Below, piece after piece: positions 6,547 to 12,881 of a stretch of 12,881 nt of DNA. The notes under the pieces are model-generated. The model was given only the letters and a program-made list of their open reading frames with translations, did not search any database and was not told where the DNA came from. Where the stretch lies: positions 1 through 12,881 of the forward strand of contig CAAGFS010000039.1 of assembly GCA_900769205.1 (NCBI GenBank), read 5' to 3'. The stretch comes from Clostridia bacterium (GTDB lineage: Bacteria; Bacillota; Clostridia; Christensenellales; CAG-917). The position numbers were made by a program, and so were the translations under genes. Within the stretch, counting starts at the first letter, position 1. Each line of letters starts with the position of its first letter.

Positions 6547-7979
6547 CTTTTCACCTCCTTGACCTTGAAACAAGCGACGTTGGAATCTTCTCCGCCGCCC
6601 TTTCTCACTTTGTCGAGAGGTATATTCAACTCCCTTGATATGATTTCCATAACTCTCGGACCGCAAAAACCGCCCTGACATCTGCCCATACCCGCTCTCG
6701 TGCGACGTTTCACAGCGTCTATGGTGGTTGCCGGCACGGGAGAGTGTATCGCCTGCACGATCTCGGCTTCCGTCACCTTTTCGCAACGGCACACAATACG
6801 TCCCCACGCTTCGTCCTGCCTGACGAGCTCGTTTATCTCGTCGGGAGCAAGCTCGGTGAGTCTGTTCGTTTTTTCAAGATTGACGACGCAATCGTCCTTT
6901 TTCTTTGCGCCTGCGTCAAGAGCAATTTCGCCTGCAAGATATTGCGCGATTGCGGGAGCGGACGTAAGCCCCGGAGAGCAAATGCCTATTGCCGTATAAA
7001 AGTTTTCCGCTTTTTGCGACTTGCCCACAATGAAATCGTGCCCGATTATCGTGCGCAGACCCGAATACACTCTTATACACTTGTTGAATGCGGGATTTTT
7101 GTAGGAGAGCGGAACGCTCTTTCTCAATGCGTCGAGCGACTCGAGCGTACTTGCCGTATCGTCGCAATCGGTCGTATCAACCGCCGTTGGACCGTATATC
7201 ACGTTTCCGTCCGCAGTCGGAGCGACGAGCACGCCTTTTCCGAGCGCGGTGGGAAGTTGAAACACGACCGTGTGTATATTTTTCCTTTCGGTGTTGTCAA
7301 GCACGAAGTAGTCGCCGCGACGATAAATCGTTTCGTAATGCTCCGCACCCGCCATATCGTTTATATCCGCCCCGTGCGCGCCCGCGCAGTTGACTATGCG
7401 CTCGCACTCGAAATCTCCTTTGTTTGTGTGGACGATATATCCGCCGTCTTTCTTTTTTATCGAAAGCACTTCGGTTTCGAGTCTGACCTGCGCTCCGTTG
7501 AGCACCGCTCTGTCCGCGTACGCTATGCAAAGCTGATAGGGCGACACGATTCCCGCAGACGGTGCGTAAAGACTGCACTCCACTTCGTCCGCAACCATAG
7601 GCTCGATTTCCCTTGTCTTTTCAGCCGACAGAATCTCGACTTCGACGCCGTTTGCGCGCGCTTTTTCTGCGAGCTTTTCAAGCCCTTGCGTTTGTTCCTT
7701 CGTTGCGACAACGATAGAACCGCATTTGAGATGCGGAACGTTGAGCTCTTGCGCGTCCTGCCATAAGAGCGCGTTTCCTTCGACGTTGAATCTTGCCTTT
7801 TGCGTGTTCGGCTCGCAATCGTAGCCTGCGTGCACGATACCGCTGTTTGCTCTCGTCGCAAAAGACGCGACGTCGTCCTGCTTTTCGAGAAGCATAACGG
7901 AAAGCGAATATCTTGCAAGCCTGTCGAGCACCGCCGTGCCCACGACTCCGCCGCCGACGACAATACAATCGTATTTCAT
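6543..7979 (-). CDS. GlpA-like FAD-dependent dehydrogenase with C-terminal BFD [2Fe-2S] domain
   Basis: The 478-residue protein starts with the DAO-type FAD motif GGGVVG (9-14), then SGIVHAGYD (46-54), the substrate/FAD region of GlpA-type glycerol-3-phosphate dehydrogenases. An RVYSGLRT motif sits at 303-310 and the FAD-closing segment IGICSPGLTSAP at 331-342. The C-terminus is a BFD-like [2Fe-2S] domain with C397, C399, C434 and C439 (CRC ... CQGGFC), also found in GlpA. The likely reaction is oxidation of glycerol-3-phosphate to dihydroxyacetone phosphate under anaerobic conditions; L-2-hydroxyglutarate or another hydroxy acid is possible because no glpK or glpF is nearby. ATG 7977-7979 follows AAGGAG by about seven bases; the open frame continues upstream to 8102 but that part is Arg/Lys-rich and carries the previous gene's terminator. 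Confidence 0.88.
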   Translation of the reverse strand: MKYDCIVVGGGVVGTAVLDRLARYSLSVMLLEKQDDVASFATRANSGIVHAGYDCEPNTQKARFNVEGNALLWQDAQELNVPHLKCGSIVVATKEQTQGLEKLAEKARANGVEVEILSAEKTREIEPMVADEVECSLYAPSAGIVSPYQLCIAYADRAVLNGAQVRLETEVLSIKKKDGGYIVHTNKGDFECERIVNCAGAHGADINDMAGAEHYETIYRRGDYFVLDNTERKNIHTVVFQLPTALGKGVLVAPTADGNVIYGPTAVDTTDCDDTASTLESLDALRKSVPLSYKNPAFNKCIRVYSGLRTIIGHDFIVGKSQKAENFYTAIGICSPGLTSAPAIAQYLAGEIALDAGAKKKDDCVVNLEKTNRLTELAPDEINELVRQDEAWGRIVCRCEKVTEAEIVQAIHSPVPATTIDAVKRRTRAGMGRCQGGFCGPRVMEIISRELNIPLDKVRKGGGEDSNVACFKVKEVKR

Positions 7980-8071
7980 TTTTTTCTCCTTCGGACAACC
8001 ATCGCAATGCGGCGCAAAGTTCAACTTACGCCGTCTGCGCGGACGTTTCCGATTTCTCTTTCTGTTTTTCT

Positions 8072-8108
8072 TGACAAAAACATTCGGGTTGAACCACGTC
8101 AACCCGAA
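8072..8108 (-). terminator. Rho-independent terminator of the pyrophosphatase gene
   Basis: TTCGGGTTGA (8083-8092) pairs perfectly with TCAACCCGAA (8099-8108) around a six-base loop, and on the minus strand the stem is followed by TGTTTTTGT. It lies about 30 bases after the ppa stop and 100 bases before the GlpA-like start. I see no good promoter between it and that start (7980-8082), so partial read-through from ppa may feed the operon. Confidence 0.82.
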
Positions 8109-8138
8109 AAAGTTTTTTGATGAGTCACAAGCCTACTT

Positions 8139-8672
8139 TTATTCGACGTTGAATTTCTTTTTGTAAGCCGTGAGATTGTCTTTGATGATAAGCTCGGCAA
8201 ACTCTCTGTTTTTCACTTGGAAAACCGTCGTTTGCTTGCCTTCGAGTTGCTTATACACTCTGAAAAAGTGCGACATTTCTTCCATAATGTGGGACGGAAG
8301 TTCTTCGATTTCCTTGTACGAGTTCCAGTTTGGATCCTTGAAAGGAATCGCGATAATCTTATAATCCATTTCACCGCTGTCCTGCATCATCATAACTCCG
8401 ATGGGATAGCATCTGACCAGCGCGAGCGGAACGATAGGCTCGGAGCAAAGAACGAGCACGTCGAGCGGATCGTTGTCTTCGCTGTAGGTGCGCGGAATAA
8501 AACCGTAGTTTGCGGGATAGTGTGTGGACGTGTAAAGCACTCTGTCCAATATAAGCGAACCCGTTGCCTTGTCGAGTTCGTATTTGTTTTTGCTTCCTTT
8601 TGAAATCTCGATGCACGCCAGAAAGTCCGTGGGCGTGATTCTTGACGGATCTACGTCATGCCAAATACTCAT
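8139..8672 (-). CDS. ppa: Inorganic pyrophosphatase, family I
   Basis: This soluble enzyme hydrolyses pyrophosphate to phosphate, pulling forward nucleotide, tRNA-charging and polymer synthesis. The 177-residue length matches bacterial family I enzymes. The signature EDNDPLD gives D66, D68 and D71, and D98 and D103 (MQDSGEMD) are the other metal-binding acids. K30, E32 and R44 match the phosphate-binding residues of the Escherichia coli enzyme, and HYPANYGFIPRTY supplies the tyrosines. I place the start at ATG 8670-8672 because GGAG lies nine bases before it; an ATG five codons earlier (8685-8687) has no ribosome binding site and overlaps that GGAG. It has its own strong promoter and terminator and is divergent from the ABC operon. 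Confidence 0.95.
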   Translation of the reverse strand: MSIWHDVDPSRITPTDFLACIEISKGSKNKYELDKATGSLILDRVLYTSTHYPANYGFIPRTYSEDNDPLDVLVLCSEPIVPLALVRCYPIGVMMMQDSGEMDYKIIAIPFKDPNWNSYKEIEELPSHIMEEMSHFFRVYKQLEGKQTTVFQVKNREFAELIIKDNLTAYKKKFNVE

Positions 8673-8713
8673 TTGTGGCTTCTCCATATAACAATTTAAT
8701 ATTCTCGATTAGT

Positions 8714-8742
8714 ATTATATTATCATTCGCGTCAAAAGTCAA
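8714..8742 (-). promoter_or_regulatory. Sigma-A promoter of ppa
   Basis: On the minus strand TTGACT (8737-8742) is 17 bases from a perfect TATAAT (8714-8719). The expected start near 8707 gives a leader of about 35 bases that includes the GGAG used by the second ATG, which supports the shorter protein. Confidence 0.85.
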
Positions 8743-8812
8743 TAATGCGAGATAATAAATGTACGCTTGTTTGAATATATTGCGTTTTCAAAAGTCAAGT
8801 GCGTCAATTGGG

Positions 8813-8846
8813 TTTACTATGAGCTTTATATGTGCTAAAATATAAA
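8813..8846 (+). promoter_or_regulatory. Promoter of the ABC exporter operon, with palindrome over the -10 box
   Basis: TTTACT (8813-8818) is followed after 17 bases by TAAAAT (8836-8841), with an extended TGTG just before the -10. A 7-base inverted repeat, TTTATAT (8825-8831) and ATATAAA (8840-8846), brackets the -10 and could bind a dimeric repressor; it may also be chance in AT-rich sequence. No regulator gene is in the window. Confidence 0.6.
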
Positions 8847-8893
8847 ATCCAAACCAAGATTATACGACGCGCAAACAAAGGTCAACACGGCAA

Positions 8894-10633
8894 ATGACAA
8901 AACTTCTCAAATATCTCAAAGGCTATTGGGGCAAAACGATAACGGGACCGTTTTTCAAACTCATAGAAGCGGTCTTCGAGTTGTTCACTCCGATCGTCGT
9001 CGCGTGGATTATCGACAACGCCATTCCGCGCGGACAGGCGGGCGATTTCAAAGGGCTGATGTACGGCGGAGCAATCATTCTCGCACTCGGCGTGTTCGGC
9101 CTTGCGTTTTCTTTGACGGCGCAATTTTTTGCTTCGCGCGCGTCGGTGGGTTTCGGCACCAACCTGCGCAGAGAGCTGTATGCTCACGTCAACTCCTTTT
9201 CATACGCAGAGCTTGACAAGTTTTCCACCACTTCTCTCATAACGAGGCTGACTTCGGATATAAATCAATGCCAGCAAGGCGTTGCGATGTTCATACGTCT
9301 TGTATTGCGCGCGCCTTTCATAGCGGTGGGCGCGATAGTTATGGCTATGATAATCGACGTCAAACTCTCGCTCATATTCGTGGGAGCCGCGGTGCTCATT
9401 GCGGGCGCACTTGCACTCATCATGTTGCTCACGATGCCCAAATACAAAAAAGTGCAGGAAAAACTCGACGACGTGACGAGGCTCACGAAAGAGAACCTTT
9501 CGGGCGCGAGAGTCATACGCGCTTTCGACGCGCAGGATAGAGAAAAACAAGTCTTCGACAAGGCAAGCGAAGCGCTTTCGGCAGCTTCGATAAAAGCGGG
9601 CAAACTGTCCGCCCTTCTCAATCCGCTCACATACGCGGTGCTGAACGTCGCTATCATAGTTCTTCTCTATTTCGGCGGAAAAACCGTGTATTACGGCAAC
9701 CTTACGCAAGGCGAGATAATCGCGCTCGTCAACTATATGACGCAGATTCTCAACGCGCTCGTGGTGTTTGCAAATCTTCTTGTCACTTTCACAAAGGCGT
9801 CGGCGTCCGCGTCGCGCATAAACGAAGTGTTGGCAGTCAATCCGTCCATGCAGGAAGGAAAAGGAGCAATCCCCAATCCCCAAAGCCCCGCAATCGAACT
9901 GAAAGACGTGTCTTTCTCCTATCAGGGCTCGACTTTCCCTTCTATCGTCAACGCCAACGTCACCATAGACAAAGGAATGAGCGTGGGCGTCATCGGCGGA
10001 ACGGGAAGCGGAAAAACCACTCTCGTCAACCTTATGACAAGATTGTACGACGCAAACGAAGGCGAAGTGCTCGTGTTTGGCGAAAACGTGAAAAATTACA
10101 CGAACGAGCAACTCCGTTCCCTATTCGGCGTAGCTCCGCAAAAAGCGGTGCTATTCGAAGGCACGATTGCGGACAACGTCAGATGGGGCAAACAAAACGC
10201 GACGGACGCAGAAATAGACCGTGCGCTCAAAATATCTCAATCGGCGGAGTTTGTTTATTCGATGAAAGACGGGCTCGATACAACGGTGAGTCAGGGCGGA
10301 AAAAATCTGTCGGGCGGTCAACGCCAAAGGCTCACGATAGCGCGTGCGGTGGTGTCTATGCCCGATATTTTGGTGCTTGACGATTCGTCGAGTGCGCTCG
10401 ACTTTGCCACCGACGCAAAACTTCGCAAAGCGCTCGAAAGCATGCGCCTTGAAAACGGACTGACCACCGTCACCGTGTCGCAACGCGCCACAAGCATAAA
10501 ATATTGCGACCTTATCATCGTGCTCGACGACGGCAAAATCGTGGGACAAGGCACGCACGACGACCTCGTCAAATCCTGCGAAGTCTATCGTGAGATATGT
10601 TTGTCACAGTTGAAGGGGGAAGACGAAAAATGA
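8894..10633 (+). CDS. ABC exporter half-transporter with degenerate catalytic site (subunit A)
   Basis: This 579-residue protein fuses six membrane helices (about residues 15-310) to an ATP-binding domain (about 335-579), the plan of type IV multidrug/lipid ABC exporters. Walker A GGTGSGKTT is at 368-376, the Q-loop glutamine sits in VAPQ, and the signature LSGGQRQR (472-479) is intact. The residue after the Walker B aspartate is D497 instead of the catalytic glutamate, and the switch position is Q530 (VSQR) instead of histidine. This is the degenerate pattern of one half of heterodimers such as TM287/TM288 or BmrC/BmrD. It needs the next gene product, whose start overlaps its stop by four bases. 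The ribosome binding site is weak (AAAGG, about 13 bases upstream). The substrate cannot be told from sequence; drugs, lipids or peptides are options. Confidence 0.92.
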   Translation: MTKLLKYLKGYWGKTITGPFFKLIEAVFELFTPIVVAWIIDNAIPRGQAGDFKGLMYGGAIILALGVFGLAFSLTAQFFASRASVGFGTNLRRELYAHVNSFSYAELDKFSTTSLITRLTSDINQCQQGVAMFIRLVLRAPFIAVGAIVMAMIIDVKLSLIFVGAAVLIAGALALIMLLTMPKYKKVQEKLDDVTRLTKENLSGARVIRAFDAQDREKQVFDKASEALSAASIKAGKLSALLNPLTYAVLNVAIIVLLYFGGKTVYYGNLTQGEIIALVNYMTQILNALVVFANLLVTFTKASASASRINEVLAVNPSMQEGKGAIPNPQSPAIELKDVSFSYQGSTFPSIVNANVTIDKGMSVGVIGGTGSGKTTLVNLMTRLYDANEGEVLVFGENVKNYTNEQLRSLFGVAPQKAVLFEGTIADNVRWGKQNATDAEIDRALKISQSAEFVYSMKDGLDTTVSQGGKNLSGGQRQRLTIARAVVSMPDILVLDDSSSALDFATDAKLRKALESMRLENGLTTVTVSQRATSIKYCDLIIVLDDGKIVGQGTHDDLVKSCEVYREICLSQLKGEDEK

Positions 10634-12405
10634 AAAAAATCCCCGCCCAAAAGACCGACTTCACCGCAATCAAAAAGCTTCTTCACTACGCGCGCCCGTA
10701 TATTCCGATTATTCTTGTCGCGCTGGTATGCTCCGTCGTACAAATCGTGGCAACCCTTCTCACTCCCGTGGTGATAGGCAACACGATAGACTATATCGTG
10801 GGACAAAACAACGTCGATTTTGCGGTTATCGCCAAAAACGCAGGCATACTCGCAGGGCTTATCGCCATGGTGTTCGCTTTTCAATACGCAAGCTCGCTGT
10901 GCATAAACTTTGCCTCTTTCCGAGTGATACGCGACCTTCGTCGCAACGCGTATTCAAAGCTCAATTCCGTCCCGCTTTCCTACGTCGATTCAAACTCTCA
11001 CGGCGACCTTATGTCCCGTGTGGGCAACGATATAGACCAGATTTCAGACGGTTTGATTCAAGGTTTCTCGCAACTTTTCAGCGGCGTCGTGACCATAATC
11101 GGCACGCTTGCGTTTATGTTGTGGTACAACTATATCGTCGCGCTCGTCGTGGTGTTGCTCACTCCCCTGTCGTTGTTTGTGGCTTATTTCATCGCAAAAG
11201 GTTGCCACAATATGTTTGCAATGCAGGCAAAAAAGCGCGGAGAGCTTTCGGGACTCGTCACGGAGATGCTGACAAATCAGCGCGTCGTCAAGCTTTTCGG
11301 CTATGAAAAACGCGCGCAAGAACGCTTTGCCAAAATCAACGGCGAATTGAAAACGTGGGGACAGAATGCCGCTTTCTTCTCGGCAATGACAAATCCCTGC
11401 ACTCGTTTCGTCAACAACGTGGTGTACGTCGTCGTGTGCGTGCTCGGCGCGTTTTTGGTGATAAAAGGCAACTCGCTTGCGGGTGTGGGAACTCTCACCG
11501 TCGGCGCGCTCTCGTGCGTGCTTTCCTATGCCATTCAGTACACGAAACCCTTCAACGAAATCACGGGCGTTGTCACCGAACTTCAAACCGCAACCGCCGC
11601 TGCGACGAGAGTTTTCGACCTTCTCGAAGTCGAAGATCAACCTTCGGACGAAGGATTTGACGAACTTGAAAACGTCAAAGGTAATATTCTCATCGACGAC
11701 GTCTATTTCTCCTACAACAAAAACAATCCGCTCATTCAGGGCTTTTCGCTCAAAGTAGAAAGCGGTCAGCGCATCGCAATCGTAGGTCCGACGGGATGCG
11801 GAAAAACCACTCTCATAAACTTGCTCATGCGCTTTTACGATGCGGACAGCGGAACGATTTGCGTGGAAAACAAGGATATAACCAAAGTGACGAGAAAGTC
11901 GTTGCGCACAAGCTACGGCATGGTTTTGCAAGACACCTGGCTCAAAAAAGGCACCGTGCGCGAGAATATCGCATACGGCAAGCCCGACGCAACCGACGAA
12001 GAAATCGTTCAGGCGGCAAAATCCGCGCACGTCCACTCCTTCATCACCCGCCTTGAAAACGGCTACGACACGATGCTTGACGACGACGGCGGAAATATCT
12101 CGCAAGGTCAGAAGCAACTGCTTTGCATCGCGCGCGTTATGCTCACTCATCCCCCGATGCTCATCCTTGACGAAGCAACCTCGTCAATCGATACTCGCAC
12201 GGAGCTTAAAATCCAACAGGCGTTCGAAGCATTGATGAAAAACAAAACGTCCTTTATCGTGGCGCACCGTCTGTCGACAATCAAAAACGCCGACCTTATT
12301 CTCGTTATGAACAAGGGCAACGTTATCGAAAAAGGCACGCACGAACAGCTGCTTCAACAAAACGGCTTCTACGCGCATCTTTACAACTCGCAATTCGAGC
12401 ATTGA
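10630..12405 (+). CDS. ABC exporter half-transporter with consensus catalytic site (subunit B)
   Basis: The 591-residue partner of the preceding gene has the same plan: six membrane helices (about 25-320) then an ATP-binding domain (about 355-591). Walker A GPTGCGKTT is at 386-394, Walker B ILDEATSS carries the catalytic E515, and the switch histidine is H546 (VAHRLSTI). The signature is altered to ISQGQ (490-494), with Gln replacing the first Gly of LSGGQ. Combined with subunit A this gives one hydrolytic site (B Walker motifs with A signature) and one degenerate site (A Walker motifs with B signature). I chose ATG 10630-10632 because it overlaps the previous stop (ATGA) and follows AAGGGGG; an ATG 11 codons upstream lies inside subunit A without such a site. 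A hairpin follows immediately after the stop. Confidence 0.92.
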   Translation: MKKIPAQKTDFTAIKKLLHYARPYIPIILVALVCSVVQIVATLLTPVVIGNTIDYIVGQNNVDFAVIAKNAGILAGLIAMVFAFQYASSLCINFASFRVIRDLRRNAYSKLNSVPLSYVDSNSHGDLMSRVGNDIDQISDGLIQGFSQLFSGVVTIIGTLAFMLWYNYIVALVVVLLTPLSLFVAYFIAKGCHNMFAMQAKKRGELSGLVTEMLTNQRVVKLFGYEKRAQERFAKINGELKTWGQNAAFFSAMTNPCTRFVNNVVYVVVCVLGAFLVIKGNSLAGVGTLTVGALSCVLSYAIQYTKPFNEITGVVTELQTATAAATRVFDLLEVEDQPSDEGFDELENVKGNILIDDVYFSYNKNNPLIQGFSLKVESGQRIAIVGPTGCGKTTLINLLMRFYDADSGTICVENKDITKVTRKSLRTSYGMVLQDTWLKKGTVRENIAYGKPDATDEEIVQAAKSAHVHSFITRLENGYDTMLDDDGGNISQGQKQLLCIARVMLTHPPMLILDEATSSIDTRTELKIQQAFEALMKNKTSFIVAHRLSTIKNADLILVMNKGNVIEKGTHEQLLQQNGFYAHLYNSQFEH

Positions 12406-12432
12406 TTGCAAAGCGACGCATTTGCAAGTTTT
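12406..12432 (+). terminator. Probable terminator of the ABC exporter operon
   Basis: TTGCAAA (12406-12412) pairs with TTTGCAA (12421-12427) right after the stop codon, followed by GTTTTC. The stem is short and the T-tract only four bases, so efficiency is uncertain. Confidence 0.5.
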
Positions 12433-12497
12433 CATCGCCGTAAAATGCAAAAACACACAAAACTTTGAGCATTATAGGCAAAAGTTTCAAAAATCAG

Positions 12498-12526
12498 TTG
12501 CAACCCCACGGCATTTATGCTATATT
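12498..12526 (+). promoter_or_regulatory. Promoter of tRNA-Leu
   Basis: TTGCAA (12498-12503), a 17-base spacer ending in TGC (extended -10), and TATATT (12521-12526). The predicted start near 12533 is only a few bases before the mature tRNA 5' end, as is usual for single tRNA genes. Confidence 0.65.
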
Positions 12527-12535
12527 TTTAGATGC

Positions 12536-12623
12536 GCCGGCGTGGTGAAACTGGCAGACGCGCTGGACTCAAAATCCTGTGGACTAATCATCCGTGTCGG
12601 TTCGAGTCCGACCGCCGGCACCA
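12536..12623 (+). tRNA. tRNA-Leu, anticodon CAA (reads UUG), CCA encoded
   Basis: The acceptor stem GCCGGCG (12536-12542) pairs perfectly with CGCCGGC (12613-12619), followed by discriminator A and encoded CCA (12621-12623). The D-loop carries the AAACTGGCAGA pattern of leucine tRNAs. The anticodon loop CTCAAAA (12568-12574) gives CAA at 12570-12572. The long variable arm (GGA/TCC) and the T arm GTCGG-TTCGAGT-CCGAC (12596-12612) confirm a class II tRNA. The anticodon stem CTGGA/TCCTG contains one U-U opposition (12564 with 12578). It has its own promoter and terminator. Confidence 0.95.
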
Positions 12624-12630
12624 ACGAACA

Positions 12631-12666
12631 AACAACCTTGCAAAACAACCGCAAGGTTGTTTTTTC
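12631..12666 (+). terminator. Rho-independent terminator of tRNA-Leu
   Basis: AACAACCTTGC (12631-12641) pairs over 11 bases with GCAAGGTTGTT (12651-12661), followed by a run of T residues to 12665. It starts eight bases after the CCA end. The right arm recurs exactly at 12740-12750. Confidence 0.9.
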
Positions 12667-12721
12667 ATATTCACGCACAAGCGCGTGCTTGCACGCAGAT
12701 TGTTGCGTGAATATGAAAAAA
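12660..12721. repeat. 18-bp perfect inverted repeat overlapping the terminator T-tract
   Basis: Bases 12660-12677 (T6 then CATATTCACGCA) are the exact reverse complement of 12704-12721 (TGCGTGAATATG then A6). The 26-base interior holds its own small stem, CAAGC (12678-12682) with GCTTG (12687-12691). The left arm begins inside the T-tract of the tRNA terminator. The size (62 bp) and perfect ends fit a minimal palindromic element or a structured RNA; no coding sequence is present. Confidence 0.85.
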
Positions 12722-12763
12722 TACGGTGCGAAGCAACGTGCAAGGTTGTTTGTGAGTGCCTAA

Positions 12764-12875
12764 GGCGGCATTGCATACCGCCGAGCGTTCGGCTCGTTGC
12801 ACAACAAAGTTGTGCGCAAACTGCGTTTGCCCCGACACCGTGTCGCTGACGCTCCGCTTTGTGAGTGAACTCACA
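12764..12875. repeat. Head-to-tail string of short hairpins
   Basis: Five or more consecutive inverted repeats with loops of 3-9 bases lie almost end to end. They are GGCGG/CCGCC (12764-12782), CGAGC/GCTCG (12782-12796), GCACAAC/GTTGTGC (12799-12815), GCAAAC/GTTTGC (12816-12830), CGACA/TGTCG (12833-12845) and TGTGAG/CTCACA (12860-12875). Only 12846-12859 lacks an obvious stem. The 10-mer TTTGTGAGTG occurs at 12749-12758 and again at 12858-12867, so a ~109-bp repeat unit may be involved. No plausible protein frame covers it and the structure is cut by the window edge. It may be a structured RNA, a repetitive intergenic element or an element inserted next to the tRNA gene. Confidence 0.7.
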
Positions 12876-12881
12876 CGCTTC

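Noticed and set aside
6547..6807. 87-residue N-terminal extension of the second FAD oxidoreductase
   Set aside because: It lies wholly inside the upstream gene in another frame; the perfect AAGGAGGTGA and ATGA overlap fix the start at 6546.
6744..7766. A 340-codon open frame on the plus strand inside the GlpA-like gene
   Set aside because: The antisense strand of a well-supported flavoprotein gene; the product is Arg/His/Phe-rich with no recognisable motif. The same applies to the 303- and 368-codon minus-strand frames inside the ABC genes.
7980..8102. N-terminal 41-residue extension of the GlpA-like protein
   Set aside because: Its sequence is Arg/Lys-rich, overlaps the ppa terminator hairpin, and the AAGGAG ribosome binding site points to ATG 7977-7979 just before the FAD motif.
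12588..12776. 62-codon minus-strand frame ending in a SDSNRHG-like peptide
   Set aside because: This is the familiar false protein from reading antisense through a tRNA-Leu T arm and acceptor stem.

Overview
This looks like chromosomal DNA from a Gram-positive anaerobe of the Bacillota, probably an uncultured gut-type member of the Clostridia. The evidence is sigma-A type promoters with 17-bp spacers, strong AAGGAGG-type ribosome binding sites, ATGA stop/start overlaps, a stand-alone LUD-domain protein, a three-gene GlpA-like/FAD oxidoreductase/DUF1667 operon, a heterodimeric ABC exporter and a tRNA-Leu with an encoded CCA end. No species-level marker is present, so the placement is an inference.

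Layout: The left edge holds the C-terminal part of an acyltransferase-3-like membrane protein (+, ends 571), which converges on a shared hairpin terminator (597-623). From 699 to 8672 every gene is on the minus strand. In order of transcription these are inorganic pyrophosphatase (8672-8139), a GlpA-like flavoprotein (7979-6543), a second FAD oxidoreductase (6546-5302), a DUF1667 cysteine protein (5305-4967), a short ComEC-like membrane channel protein (4791-3247), a membrane-anchored protein with a long Pro/Glu/Lys-rich linker and two DUF1508-like modules (3050-1776), and a LUD-domain protein (1304-699). From 8894 the strand switches. Two overlapping ABC exporter half-transporter genes (8894-10633, 10630-12405) form one operon, followed by tRNA-Leu(CAA) (12536-12623).

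How the genes work together: The two FAD proteins and DUF1667 are joined by 4-bp ATGA overlaps and end at a strong terminator, so they should form one redox complex, most likely for anaerobic glycerol-3-phosphate (or a similar hydroxy acid) oxidation. The two ABC proteins carry complementary degenerate and consensus ATP-site residues, which marks them as an obligate heterodimer. The pyrophosphatase and ABC operon are divergently transcribed from a 221-bp region with a recognisable promoter for each.

The most unusual material is non-coding. The 471-bp gap at 1305-1775 is largely filled by three tandem copies of a ~125-127 bp quasi-palindromic element, the last of which abuts the stop codon of the preceding gene. 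The region after tRNA-Leu (12631-12881) is a nearly continuous string of short hairpins, including an 18-bp perfect inverted repeat that overlaps the terminator T-tract, and it runs off the window edge. I did not find a clearly novel protein-coding defence, mobile or biosynthetic system.
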